A stretch of DNA of 64,000 nt from contig JBAYIE010000022.1 in NCBI GenBank assembly GCA_041665785.1, positions 1-64,000 of the forward strand. Direction: 5' to 3'. This stretch comes from JBAYIE01 sp041665785 (GTDB taxonomy: Bacteria; Bacteroidota; Bacteroidia; UKL13-3). The notes beneath the pieces are model-generated. The model saw only the letters and a program-made list of their open reading frames with translations. It had not been told where the DNA came from and searched no databases. Made by a program: the position numbers and the translations under genes. Positions 8,619-17,695 of this stretch are shown piece by piece. Within the stretch, counting starts at the first letter, position 1. Every line of letters begins with the position of its first letter.

Positions 8619-9329
8619 ATGGAACATGAACGACTGGTTGCGGTGGAGGATTGGGGCCTGATTGATTACAAATCTGCCTGGGACCGCCAGGAAGAACTTT
8701 TTAAACTGAAAGCCGACCTAAAACTACAAAACCGGAATCTACCGGAAGTTCAGCAAATCCTTCTTTCCAATCATTTGATTCTTTGTCAGCATCCGCATGT
8801 TTACACCTTGGGCAAAAGTGGATCACCGGAGAATTTACTGGTTAATGCTGAACAATTAAAAGATTTACAGGCTACTTATTATCCCATTAACCGCGGTGGA
8901 GATATTACGTATCACGGGCCTGGACAGATCGTAGCCTATCCGATTTTTGATTTGGAACAATTCTTTACCGACATTCACCGCTATTTACGTACGCTGGAAG
9001 AAGCCATTATTTTAACACTCGCAGAGTATCAAATTAAGGGCGAAAGATACGATGGTTATACAGGTGTTTGGCTGGATGCACATGATGATGCAAAAGCCCG
9101 TAAAATATGTGCGATGGGTGTTCGCTGCAGCCGTTGGATTACCATGCACGGACTTGCCTTCAATGTGAATACCGACTTAACTTATTTTGATCATATTGTT
9201 CCATGCGGCATCGATGATAAACAGGTGACTTCGATGGAAAAGGAACTGGGACATGCCGTTTCAGTGAAAGAAGTACAGGATAAACTGTTGAGGCATTTGT
9301 TTCAATTGTTTCAGTTGCGTAACTCCTGA
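8619..9329 (+). CDS. lipB: Lipoyl(octanoyl) transferase LipB
   Basis: LipB moves octanoate from acyl-carrier protein to lipoyl domains, the first step of lipoate assembly. The 236-residue protein contains NRGGDITYHGPGQIVAYPI, the lysine-bearing ARKICAMGVR motif (Lys162) and the catalytic cysteine in HIVPCGI (Cys196). Family length and motif order are normal. LipA is not in this window. Confidence 0.97.
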   Translation: MEHERLVAVEDWGLIDYKSAWDRQEELFKLKADLKLQNRNLPEVQQILLSNHLILCQHPHVYTLGKSGSPENLLVNAEQLKDLQATYYPINRGGDITYHGPGQIVAYPIFDLEQFFTDIHRYLRTLEEAIILTLAEYQIKGERYDGYTGVWLDAHDDAKARKICAMGVRCSRWITMHGLAFNVNTDLTYFDHIVPCGIDDKQVTSMEKELGHAVSVKEVQDKLLRHLFQLFQLRNS

Positions 9330-9381
9330 TCAATGGTGAGTTTTTACTGTACCCTGTAATATTTGAAATTATTTTATTTAT

Positions 9382-9410
9382 GAATCGCGCATTCGGAGAT
9401 GCGCTGTATC
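9382..9410. repeat. Hairpin repeat, copy 1
   Basis: The core GCGCATTCGGAGATGCGC is a perfect 6-bp stem (GCGCAT/ATGCGC) with a 6-nt loop. The flanks GAATC and ATC match copy 2 at 9466-9494, so the conserved unit is about 29 nt. Confidence 0.65.
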
Positions 9411-9465
9411 AGGATGAGTCTCCTGCTTTGGAAACACCAAATAACCATTAACCATTAACTAAAAG

Positions 9466-9494
9466 GAATCGCGCTTTCGGAGATGCGCTACATC
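9466..9494. repeat. Hairpin repeat, copy 2
   Basis: The core GCGCTTTCGGAGATGCGC differs from copy 1 at a single stem base, and the GGAATC 5' flank and ATC 3' flank are shared. The two copies are direct repeats 84 nt apart. Confidence 0.65.
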
Positions 9495-9571
9495 TACCAT
9501 CAATCAATCAATCTTTAGCCAAACAAACAACCCTTATCCATTTACATCTTAACTTTAATCCATAAATCCTT

Positions 9572-9591
9572 AGACGCAATGAATTGCGTCT
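9572..9591. repeat. REP-like palindrome
   Basis: AGACGCAAT and ATTGCGTCT form a perfect 9-bp stem around a GA loop, followed by CTACC. Palindromes of the AGACGC/GCGTCTCTAC type are known as dispersed repeats in several bacterial phyla. I infer a dispersed extragenic repeat here. Confidence 0.6.
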
Positions 9592-9598
9592 CTACCAA

Positions 9599-11086
9599 TT
9601 AACCAATTAACCCATTAACTAAATTCCGGTCGTTACTCAAACGGGGCACTTTATTTTGTCCTCCCAGTTTACCTTGCGTACGCATGTAATTGATAAAACT
9701 GTTTTGAGGTAGAGCCCGGATAACCAAGGTGCGCAATATTTTACCGGCGATCAGATCACGGTAATAAATATTCTTTTGCTGCAAAACTTCATCTACTTCC
9801 TGAGCAAAAGTTTCCAGTGAAACCGGTGCTTTTTCAAATTCAACAAACCATTCGTGATACGGCAAACCACCTTCAGGGGGTGATACTTGCGGGGCAACGG
9901 TAAATTCTGTAATCCGAATGTTTTGATTTGCTGCAACAGTCAGAATGGCGTGCTCCACTTCTTCAACAATTACGTGTTCACCAAAGGCGGATATAAAATG
10001 CTTGATCCGACCGGTTACAACAATCCTGTATGGCTCTTTGGAAACAAACTTGATGGTATCGCCAATATTATAGCCAAACAATCCGGCATTGGTATTCATG
10101 ATCAAAACATAATTGCGGTTGAGTTCAATATCCTGCAACATAATCCGTGTCGGATTCTCTTTATAAAAATCATCCACGGGAATAAACTCATAAAAAATGC
10201 CATTGTTAGTCATTAACAATAAACCTTTTTCCTTTTGCGAATCCTGAAATGCTATAAAGCCTTCGGAAGCCGGATACGTCTCCAGTGTATTAACTTTACC
10301 ACCAATACTGGATTCAAGGCGGGCCCGATAAGGTTCAAAATTCACACCTCCATATACAAACAAGGTGAAATCGGGAAATATTTGCTTTATGGTCTTCTTC
10401 CCTTTCTCCTGTAATTTATCAAAATACATCTGCACCCAGGGCGGAATCCCACTTATGAGAGTCATGTTTTGATGCAACGTTTCTTCTACTATTCTATCTA
10501 CTTTAAACTCCCAATCTTCTATGCAATTGGTATCGTACGATGGCATTTGATTCGTGCGTAAATAAGCGGGTATATGATGATTTACAATTCCACTCAACCG
10601 GCCAACCGGTATTCCGTTCTTATCCTCCAGTTCCGGACTACCAGAAAGAAAAATCAATTTCCCGTTCACAAAATTGGCATTCCCGGTTTCATGAATATAA
10701 CAAAGCAATGCATTGCGGGCCGATCGGATATGATACGGAATGGAATCTTTTGTTATTGGAATATACTTAATACCGGATGTAGTGCCTGAAGTTTTGCTCC
10801 AATACAAAGGTCTTCCGGGCCACAATACATCTAAAGCCCCATCGAGTGCTGCATCGATATAGGTTCTCAATCCTTCATAATCACGAATGGGAATCTGACT
10901 TTTGAATGAAGCGTAATTATGGATTTTTGCAAACAAATGATCTTGACCAAATCGTGTTTCACCTGCCTTCTGAATCAGGTGCAACATAATTTTATGTTGA
11001 TCCTGCACCGCGTTATGACTGTCGCGACGAACGCACGCTGCAATGAGTGACGCAAATGGTTTGGCCAGAAAAGATTTTAAACCCAT
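9599..11086 (-). CDS. GH3-superfamily acyl-amide synthetase-like protein
   Basis: The 495-residue protein belongs to the GH3 family of ANL-type adenylating enzymes, best known from plant hormone conjugation and frequent in Bacteroidota. Visible motifs are YWSKTSGTTSGIKYIPI (the phosphate-binding loop), LETYPASEGFIAFQ and GLFGYNIGDTIKF. Bacterial substrates are not established. The start at 11086 (MGLKSFLAKPFA) is preferred to an upstream ATG at 11113 because GH3 alignments begin near there and a CACCTTTG element lies just upstream. It is divergent from the 11191 gene. Confidence 0.87.
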   Translation of the reverse strand: MGLKSFLAKPFASLIAACVRRDSHNAVQDQHKIMLHLIQKAGETRFGQDHLFAKIHNYASFKSQIPIRDYEGLRTYIDAALDGALDVLWPGRPLYWSKTSGTTSGIKYIPITKDSIPYHIRSARNALLCYIHETGNANFVNGKLIFLSGSPELEDKNGIPVGRLSGIVNHHIPAYLRTNQMPSYDTNCIEDWEFKVDRIVEETLHQNMTLISGIPPWVQMYFDKLQEKGKKTIKQIFPDFTLFVYGGVNFEPYRARLESSIGGKVNTLETYPASEGFIAFQDSQKEKGLLLMTNNGIFYEFIPVDDFYKENPTRIMLQDIELNRNYVLIMNTNAGLFGYNIGDTIKFVSKEPYRIVVTGRIKHFISAFGEHVIVEEVEHAILTVAANQNIRITEFTVAPQVSPPEGGLPYHEWFVEFEKAPVSLETFAQEVDEVLQQKNIYYRDLIAGKILRTLVIRALPQNSFINYMRTQGKLGGQNKVPRLSNDRNLVNGLIG

Positions 11087-11181
11087 AGCGCAAAGGTGTG
11101 CGTAAACGGTCATAATTGCGAATCCTGAATTACATTTTTATGTATTCTTTTTGGATAAATGTTCTTAATTGGAAGTTTGAG

Positions 11182-11189
11182 TACATTTG
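11182..11189 (+). promoter_or_regulatory. -7 promoter element abutting the 11191 gene
   Basis: TACATTTG matches TAnnTTTG exactly and ends one base before the first ATG at 11191; a second ATG follows at 11194. The expected start of transcription, about 11196, lies at or after both, so either the true start codon is internal or this match is fortuitous. Confidence 0.35.
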
Positions 11190-11190
11190 A

Positions 11191-12768
11191 ATGATGGATA
11201 ATGAATCCAATAAAAAAAACATCAGCCAACCGGTCTATGCATTTGCATTGGCGGTAATGTATATTTTGTACTATGGCTACCTTTTCAATACCGGTGATCT
11301 TGCCGAACATCTGCCTCAGGTATACCGGCTCCTGGATCCGGAATTGTACCCCGGAGATTTCTTTCTGACTCAATTTGATCAAACTTTTACAGTAAGGGAG
11401 TACTGGATTCGGTTGGTGTATTTCTGTTCACTGGTAATTGGTGTTGAATGGTTCTGTTTTATCGCTTATCTGATTTGTGTATGGTTAACGATCTTAGCCT
11501 GGATTCACATTACACACCGAATAACACACAATTTTATAGCTTCACTGATTGCCCCCTTGCTTATTTTCTTTGCGTTTAAGTCATTTACGGTGGGGGGAAA
11601 TCAGTTCCTGGAAAACGTGTTTTCTTCCAGCATTGTGGCCGAAGCTCTGGCTTCGTGGGGTTTTCTGTTTTGGTTAAAAGGTAAGCCGAAAGCGGCATCC
11701 GCCTTGTGGGGTCTGGCTTGTCTGATGCAATTGCTGGTTGGCCTGCAATGGATGATGATTTTCGTAGTGGTTGAAATAATACTGAACCGCAAATCAGAAT
11801 CTATAAAAACATTGTTGCAATCTGGATTGATCTTTTTACTCTGCGCTTCACCCATGTTGATTCCCATCGTTTACCGGCAATTTCTGGTGACTTATCCGGC
11901 CAATGAAATGCAGGAATTTTACCGCTTGTTGTATTTTCAACGGGCTCCCTGGCACTATATTCCACATCTCTTTCCGCGAAATGATTATGTACGCTTAACA
12001 TTACTCCTGCTCATGGCCTGGGGATCTTACCGGTTAACCGGCAAAAAAGAATTGTACATTAAACCTATTCGGATTGCTGGTTCAATATTAACGGGGTGCA
12101 TCATCTATTTTATACTGATTGAATGGACAGAAATGTTATGGGTAGGTAAACTCCAATGGTTCAAAACCACCTTTTGGCTGGCTGCACTGGCTTGCATTTT
12201 TATCAGTCATCGTCTTGCCGATATCTGGAACAGGGTTTTTAGTTTACATGGAAAAGGATTGACGATTCCATTCAATTTCATTTTTACCGGCATTGTTCTT
12301 ACAGGAATATTTGTACTCATTTCTTCTGCTTCCGTTCCCCTGCAATCGCTGCAAGGGCGCTACCATATTGGAAACTATGCAAAAACGGATTTGCAAATGA
12401 TGCATTTCTGGATAGCCACAAATACTCCAAAGACCACTTTGTTTCTGGCTCCGCCCGACGACGAATCCTTTGCCTGTGAAGCAAAACGTTCGATGCCTGT
12501 TAACTACAAAGCACTTATTCACGAACCTTTTTATTTTAACGTATGGAAATCTTCCCTGCAAAATTATTATGGAGTAAATATCGTTTTAACATCCGAAGAA
12601 CCTTTAAACAAGGCCGTTTTACAGGCGTATCAACAGATTCACATAGCATCATTTCCATTACCAATTGATTTTCGTCTCGACAATTTAACTACCTGCACCT
12701 ATTTGGATCAACTCGGAGAGGAGGTGCACCGGGAAGGAAACTGGGTGCTAACCCGATTGCCAAATTGA
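11191..12768 (+). CDS. Unrecognised polytopic membrane protein
   Basis: This 525-residue protein has roughly ten to twelve hydrophobic segments and a short soluble C-terminal domain (from about residue 400). Early in the protein the sequence GDLAEHLPQVYRLLDPELYP places acidic residues just after the first membrane helix, which recalls the GT-C fold of lipid-linked glycosyltransferases, but I see no diagnostic motif. The C-terminal part (TPKTTLFLAPPDDESFACEA) also recalls predicted bacterial membrane mannosyltransferase-like proteins. I do not assign a function. It stands alone between the GH3 gene and lgt. Confidence 0.8.
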   Translation: MMDNESNKKNISQPVYAFALAVMYILYYGYLFNTGDLAEHLPQVYRLLDPELYPGDFFLTQFDQTFTVREYWIRLVYFCSLVIGVEWFCFIAYLICVWLTILAWIHITHRITHNFIASLIAPLLIFFAFKSFTVGGNQFLENVFSSSIVAEALASWGFLFWLKGKPKAASALWGLACLMQLLVGLQWMMIFVVVEIILNRKSESIKTLLQSGLIFLLCASPMLIPIVYRQFLVTYPANEMQEFYRLLYFQRAPWHYIPHLFPRNDYVRLTLLLLMAWGSYRLTGKKELYIKPIRIAGSILTGCIIYFILIEWTEMLWVGKLQWFKTTFWLAALACIFISHRLADIWNRVFSLHGKGLTIPFNFIFTGIVLTGIFVLISSASVPLQSLQGRYHIGNYAKTDLQMMHFWIATNTPKTTLFLAPPDDESFACEAKRSMPVNYKALIHEPFYFNVWKSSLQNYYGVNIVLTSEEPLNKAVLQAYQQIHIASFPLPIDFRLDNLTTCTYLDQLGEEVHREGNWVLTRLPN

Positions 12769-12867
12769 ATTTGATGAACCATTCCTTATACCTAAATCAT
12801 ATTCTTTTTGCATACAGGAATACAGTTTGACTGATATTCGCGTTATTCGCATGAACAATTATCGCTT

Positions 12868-14019
12868 ATGTTTCCAACCATCTCTGACCTGATCAATTAC
12901 CTGTTTGGATTTTATATCCCACTGCCGATTCAAACATTCGGTTTTATAATGGCCCTCGCGTTTATTGCCGCATATAAAGCATCTTCCCTGGAATTGCAGC
13001 GCAAAGAAGCGCTTGGACAGTTGCATACCTTTAAACGCAAAGTAAAATTGCACCAACGGGTAACTCCGTCGGATTATCTCATCAATGTAGTGACCGGAGC
13101 CGTAATAGGTTACAAAGTTTTGCATATGATCTTGAATTACGATGATCTGGTGGCTTCACCCCAACAACTGATTCTTTCGACAGAGGGAAGTTTAGCTGGT
13201 TTATTGGTTGGTGGTGCCTGGGCGTATTATGTAAAGTATAAAGAAGATCAGGAAGCCAAAAAGCATCAGCCCAAAGAAACGGAAGTGACAGTGCATCCGT
13301 ATGAACTGATGTGGAATGTGGTATTCATTGCGGCCATTGCCGGTTTACTGGGTGCTAAAATTTTTCATAACCTCGAAAATCTGGATGAATTCATGAAAGA
13401 TCCGATCGGGTCGTTGCTCTCATTCAGCGGACTGACTTTTTATGGAGGATTAATAGTAGCAGCCATTGGGGTATTGTACTATACCGGAAAACATGGCATT
13501 CCAGCCCGACACATGATTGATGCAACTGCACCCGGATTGATGCTGGCATACGGAGTTGGCAGATTGGGTTGTCAACTGAGCGGAGATGGCGATTGGGGCA
13601 TCGTAAACAATGCACCAAAACCGGAATGGTTGAATATTCTACCCGATTGGATGTGGAGTTTCCGGTATCCCAACAATGTAATTAATGAAGGAATTCCGAT
13701 TCCCGGTTGCAATGGCCCTCATTGTTTTATCCTGCCCGAGGGCGTATTCCCCACTCCTTTTTATGAAGCGGTAGCTGCCATTGGTTTGTTTTTTGTATTA
13801 TGGTCTTTGCGCAAAAAAATTACGATTCCAGGTATGTTGTTTTGCATTTACCTTGTGTTGAATGGATTGGAAAGATTCTTTATCGAGAAGATACGCATCA
13901 ACACTACTTATACCCTTTTCGAAAAACATATTACGCAAGCAGAATTAATTTCATCAGTATTGATAGTGATCGGGATTTCAGGCATGGTTTATTTATACAA
14001 TGCGCACAAAAAAGCATGA
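12868..14019 (+). CDS. lgt: Prolipoprotein diacylglyceryl transferase
   Basis: Lgt attaches diacylglycerol to the lipobox cysteine of prelipoproteins in the inner membrane. The family signature is clear: SFSGLTFYGGLIVA, then GVGRLGCQLSGDGDWG with the essential arginine, and a C-terminal ERFFIEKIRIN motif. At 383 residues it is longer than enterobacterial Lgt because of an added N-terminal region (about 100 residues with a charged cytoplasmic linker EDQEAKKHQPKE), a form common in Bacteroidota. The product would act on the lipoproteins encoded at 24.7, 38.0 and 56.1 kb. Confidence 0.95.
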   Translation: MFPTISDLINYLFGFYIPLPIQTFGFIMALAFIAAYKASSLELQRKEALGQLHTFKRKVKLHQRVTPSDYLINVVTGAVIGYKVLHMILNYDDLVASPQQLILSTEGSLAGLLVGGAWAYYVKYKEDQEAKKHQPKETEVTVHPYELMWNVVFIAAIAGLLGAKIFHNLENLDEFMKDPIGSLLSFSGLTFYGGLIVAAIGVLYYTGKHGIPARHMIDATAPGLMLAYGVGRLGCQLSGDGDWGIVNNAPKPEWLNILPDWMWSFRYPNNVINEGIPIPGCNGPHCFILPEGVFPTPFYEAVAAIGLFFVLWSLRKKITIPGMLFCIYLVLNGLERFFIEKIRINTTYTLFEKHITQAELISSVLIVIGISGMVYLYNAHKKA

Positions 14020-14020
14020 C

Positions 14021-14545
14021 ATGAATTTGCGTGTATTGCTTTTGTCTCTCCTACTTCCTATGGGATTAATGGCCCAACAAAAAACCGATACGTTGGTATA
14101 TACCATTCCGTCTTTTATTAAAGAAGCACAAAAAGATCCGCAGTATCAGGCGAGGTATCAGAAACTGGTACGCGATGTTAAACGTGTATTGCCTTATGCA
14201 AAAATGGCCGGATTCAGAATGCATCTCATGGAGCAAAACCTGATGAATTTGCCTACCGAAAAAGCACGTAAAGAATATTTAAAAAGGACGGAAGACGGTA
14301 TAAAAGAGCAGTTTATGGACGATCTGGTAAACCTCACCATGTCGCAGGGAAAGATACTAATCAAACTGATCCACCGCGAAACCGGCAAGGACACCTATTC
14401 CCTTTTAAAAACCTACCGTGGAAATTTTACAGCATTGTATTGGCAAGGATTGGCTAAAGTTTTTGATGCCGATCTAAAAAACGAATATAATCCGGTGGAA
14501 GATTGGCAAATTGAGCAGATTATCCGGGATTTAGGATTTGAATAA
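14021..14545 (+). CDS. DUF4294 secreted protein
   Basis: The 174-residue protein begins with a signal peptide (MNLRVLLLSLLLPMGLMAQ) and then carries the conserved YQKLVRDVKRVLPYAK stretch typical of DUF4294, a Bacteroidota family of unknown function. The ATG at 14021, 1 nt after the lgt stop, is preferred to 14000 because it gives a clean signal peptide. It is probably co-transcribed with lgt and converges with pepT 8 nt downstream. Confidence 0.85.
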   Translation: MNLRVLLLSLLLPMGLMAQQKTDTLVYTIPSFIKEAQKDPQYQARYQKLVRDVKRVLPYAKMAGFRMHLMEQNLMNLPTEKARKEYLKRTEDGIKEQFMDDLVNLTMSQGKILIKLIHRETGKDTYSLLKTYRGNFTALYWQGLAKVFDADLKNEYNPVEDWQIEQIIRDLGFE

Positions 14546-14553
14546 TTTCCGGA

Positions 14554-15804
14554 TCAGGCTTTTTCTTCCCAAACCTGTAAGAGATTCACACATACTTCAA
14601 CAGCATTTTCCATATCCTGTACACTCACGTATTCCAGTTTGCTGTGAATGGCCATTTCACCGGTAAAAATATTAGGACAAGGCATACCCATAAACGAAAG
14701 CCTAGCGCCATCTGTTCCTCCGCGAATATTCATGCGTTCAGTTTTCAAACCGGTTCGTTGATAAGCTTCTTCGGCATAATCCATCACCCGTGCATCGGCA
14801 TCCAATACTTCTTTCATGTTGCGGTATTGTTCTTTTACTGTCAGCGTAAAAGATGATCCGGGAAATGCCTGTACAGCCTGTTCAGCCAATTCGTGCAGGC
14901 GTTGCGCATGTTTGGCCAGATTTTCAGTCACAAAATCGCGTATGATAAATTGAACTTTGGCCGTTTCCAATTCTCCTTCGGTATGTACCGGATGAACGAA
15001 ACCCTCATACTTATCAGTACTTTCCGGACTCATCGTATCTGCCGGCAAACTATTCAGAAAACGGGCCATCACTTTTTGGGCGTTTACCATTTTTCCTTTG
15101 GCGTATCCCGGATGCGCACTGATACCTGAAAACTGAACAGTACAGGAATCGGCCGAAAAGTTCTCCCCTTCCAGCATACCCCGTTCACCACCGTCGAGTG
15201 TATATCCAAAATCAGCACCCAGTTTTTGCATATCCACCTTCACCACTCCTCTTCCGATTTCTTCATCGGGTGTAAACAAAATGCGAACCTTACCGTGTTT
15301 AATCTGCGGATTTTGTTGCAGGTATTCAATGGTATTCATAATGATAGCAAGACCGGCTTTGTCATCAGCTCCCAATAAGGTTTTCCCTGAAGCTGTGATG
15401 ATATCGTCGCCAATGCGTTTGGTGAGATACGGGTGATCTTTGGAAGAAAGAACCAAAGATGGATCATCTGCAAAAACAATATCCTTACCGTTCCATTGCT
15501 TGTGAAGCACCGGTTTTACGTTGGTACCGCTGCAATCAGGTGCAGTGTCTACATGCGAGCAAAAGCAAACGACAGGAACTGCTTTATCGCTTGTTGCCGG
15601 TAAAGTAGCATATACATATCCGAACTTATCCAATTCGGCATCGGTGATACCCAGCTGTTTCAATTCTTCGAGCAGCAAGCGGCTCAGGTCGAACTGTTTC
15701 AAGCTGCTGGGTTGCGTTTCTGAAGCCGGATCTGCTGTGGTATCAATTTGAACGTACCGCATCAAACGTTCAGCAACAGAAGAGTTAAAATTCGTTAAGG
15801 TCAT
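14554..15804 (-). CDS. pepT: Peptidase T (tripeptide aminopeptidase)
   Basis: PepT is a cytosolic zinc-dependent M20 peptidase that removes the N-terminal residue of tripeptides. The protein shows the M20 metal-site motifs CFCSHVDTAPD, LLGADDKAG and FTPDEEIGRG, plus the PepT-type NIRGGTDGARLSFMGMPCPN segment and YDSKLEYV-like C-terminal histidine region (MAIHSKLEYV). The ATG at 15804 gives 416 residues, near the family norm; an ATG at 15837 would add 11 residues. It is divergent from efp. Confidence 0.95.
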   Translation of the reverse strand: MTLTNFNSSVAERLMRYVQIDTTADPASETQPSSLKQFDLSRLLLEELKQLGITDAELDKFGYVYATLPATSDKAVPVVCFCSHVDTAPDCSGTNVKPVLHKQWNGKDIVFADDPSLVLSSKDHPYLTKRIGDDIITASGKTLLGADDKAGLAIIMNTIEYLQQNPQIKHGKVRILFTPDEEIGRGVVKVDMQKLGADFGYTLDGGERGMLEGENFSADSCTVQFSGISAHPGYAKGKMVNAQKVMARFLNSLPADTMSPESTDKYEGFVHPVHTEGELETAKVQFIIRDFVTENLAKHAQRLHELAEQAVQAFPGSSFTLTVKEQYRNMKEVLDADARVMDYAEEAYQRTGLKTERMNIRGGTDGARLSFMGMPCPNIFTGEMAIHSKLEYVSVQDMENAVEVCVNLLQVWEEKA

Positions 15805-15986
15805 GGATTGGAAATTTCGTGCAAAGTAGCCATGCAAGTTAAGTTTTACAAACCGTTTCCCTTTTCTTCTCCCTGATTCTACCTGATCGGATCAGTACGT
15901 GAGCCTTATTCTGGTTATACAATTGAGCCCGATTTGGTTATTTGACCGCGCTTTCGCATTTTCGCCCCCTCGTAACTACAACAACA

Positions 15987-16547
15987 ATGGCTAATACAGG
16001 AGATTTATTCAAAGGCTGCTTCATACGTCACAATGGTGATTTGTGCCAGGTAATGGAATATCAACACCGCACACCGGGCAACCTGCGTGCATTTTATCAG
16101 GTGGTACTGAAAAACGTAAAAACCGGAAAACAAATGGAACACCGGTTCCGTGCTGGTGAAGATGTGGAAATGGTTAGGGTGGATTTCAAAGAAATGCAAT
16201 TTCTCTACAAAGACGGAACGAACCTTGTTTTGATGGATCCTGAAACATACGATCAGGTGTATATCGGAGAACATATGTTTGGCACTGCAGCCCGTTTTTT
16301 GAAAGAAGAAATGATTGTGAAAATTTCCTTCGAAGGCGACGAACCGTTGGGTGCTGAACCTCCTACTTTTGTGGTGTTGGAAGTAACTTATACCGAACCG
16401 GGCGTGAAAGGCGATACGGCCACCAATACTTTAAAGCCTGCAACACTGGATAATGGTGCTGAGGTGAACGTACCCTTGTTTTGCAATGTGGGCGATAAGG
16501 TGAAGGTTGATACCCGAACCGGTGCTTATGTAGAACGGGTAAAATAA
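15987..16547 (+). CDS. efp: Elongation factor P
   Basis: EF-P rescues ribosomes stalled at proline stretches. The 186-residue protein starts MANTGDLFKGCFIRHNGDL and has the three-domain pattern with a C-terminal GDKVKVDTRTGAYVERVK, the diagnostic EF-P end. In the domain I loop that carries the modified lysine or arginine in well-studied species, the sequence is RTPGNLRAF, placing Asn32 at the tip position. A form lacking the modified residue is inferred. The ATG at 15987 is preferred to 15942 because only it gives the family N-terminus. Confidence 0.96.
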   Translation: MANTGDLFKGCFIRHNGDLCQVMEYQHRTPGNLRAFYQVVLKNVKTGKQMEHRFRAGEDVEMVRVDFKEMQFLYKDGTNLVLMDPETYDQVYIGEHMFGTAARFLKEEMIVKISFEGDEPLGAEPPTFVVLEVTYTEPGVKGDTATNTLKPATLDNGAEVNVPLFCNVGDKVKVDTRTGAYVERVK

Positions 16548-16598
16548 GTCTTCATCCTCCCTCCTTGGTCAAACCACCTGCGAAGCTTAAATTGCAGC

Positions 16599-17678
16599 GT
16601 GATCCTGATCCGAATTCTGCTTCTTCCTTTTACTTTATTGTATGCAGGCATTATTTTGCTGCGCGATGTGTTTTATCGTTGGGGTATTTTCAGCCGTACT
16701 GTGTTTGATATTCCGGTTGTTTGCATTGGCAATCTGGCTGTAGGCGGAACCGGAAAAACCCCTCATATTGAGTGGCTGATTCAACACCTGAAAAAAAGCT
16801 GTCGCATTGCAGTATTGAGCCGGGGTTATAAACGTAAAACGGCAGGATATCAGCTGGCTACTTTTCAAAGTACACCTGAGCAATTGGGCGATGAGCCGTT
16901 TCAGATCTTCCGGAAATTCCCCGAGATTACAGTAGCCGTGGATGCAAACCGCGTTATGGGAATTCCGAATATTTTGGGAGATCAGCCTGATACAGAACTT
17001 ATCCTGATGGACGATGGTTTTCAGCATTTACCTCTGAAAGCATCCTGTTATATTTTGTTAACGGATTACAATAATCTGTTTACCCGTGATTATCTGATGC
17101 CTTCCGGATTGCTGCGCGAATTCAGAAGTGCATACCAACGTGCCGATTTTATTATTGTCAGTAAATGTCCGGAGCATATCGATGCTGAAGAAAAACGGCG
17201 CATCATACAAGAAATTCAACCCTTTTCGCACCAACAGGTATTTTTTTCTTCGCTGGTGTATGGTCAACCTGTGCATGTGAGTGGTCCGCAAATACACCTG
17301 GATTCGCAAACAAGCGTATTGGCATTCAGCGGTATTGCCAACGCAAACTTGTTTGAGCAGGAATTGAAACGCATATTTGAAACGGTCAAATGCATCCGTT
17401 ATTCCGACCATCACACCTATACCCATGCAGAGTTAAAGGATTTAAACGAACGGTTTGAATTATTACCTGGTATTTCCAAAAGTATGATCTGCACTGAAAA
17501 GGATGCCGTTAAGCTTCAATCGTTGATTTTGGCCGGCTCATTGAAAGATATTCCACTTTATTTTTTACCCGTTCAGGTTAAGTTCCATGATCATGGAGAA
17601 GGTATTCTTATTGACTATATTCAAGATCTGGTAAATAATTACCGCAATTCCGGATCCGATACAACCCTTGCCACCTAA
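16599..17678 (+). CDS. lpxK: Tetraacyldisaccharide 4'-kinase LpxK
   Basis: LpxK phosphorylates the lipid A disaccharide precursor at the inner membrane. The 359-residue protein has an N-terminal membrane helix and the P-loop IGNLAVGGTGKTPH (GGTGKT at residues 49-54), followed by SRGYKRKT, LMDDGFQH and LREFRSAYQRAD, all family motifs. The start is a GTG at 16599. It follows efp by 51 nt. Its presence confirms a lipopolysaccharide-bearing outer membrane, in line with the TonB receptors and T9SS proteins. Confidence 0.95.
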   Translation: MILIRILLLPFTLLYAGIILLRDVFYRWGIFSRTVFDIPVVCIGNLAVGGTGKTPHIEWLIQHLKKSCRIAVLSRGYKRKTAGYQLATFQSTPEQLGDEPFQIFRKFPEITVAVDANRVMGIPNILGDQPDTELILMDDGFQHLPLKASCYILLTDYNNLFTRDYLMPSGLLREFRSAYQRADFIIVSKCPEHIDAEEKRRIIQEIQPFSHQQVFFSSLVYGQPVHVSGPQIHLDSQTSVLAFSGIANANLFEQELKRIFETVKCIRYSDHHTYTHAELKDLNERFELLPGISKSMICTEKDAVKLQSLILAGSLKDIPLYFLPVQVKFHDHGEGILIDYIQDLVNNYRNSGSDTTLAT

Positions 17679-17695
17679 CGGTTATCTTTACATCT

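Larger units (their letters stand above)
9330..9598. repeat. Intergenic repeat region between lipB and the GH3 gene
   Basis: No gene is seen here. The stretch holds two copies of a GCGC-type hairpin (9382-9410 and 9466-9494), a 9-bp-stem hairpin (9572-9591), and TAAC-rich tracts (about 9441-9463 and running into the end of the GH3 gene at 9597-9620). The same mix of hairpin plus TAAC tract recurs at 35836-36059. Confidence 0.7.

Noticed and set aside
15883..15895. CTGATC-G-GATCAG palindrome between pepT and efp
   Set aside because: A 6-bp palindrome is likely by chance; it is not repeated near other genes here, so an operator call is not supported.
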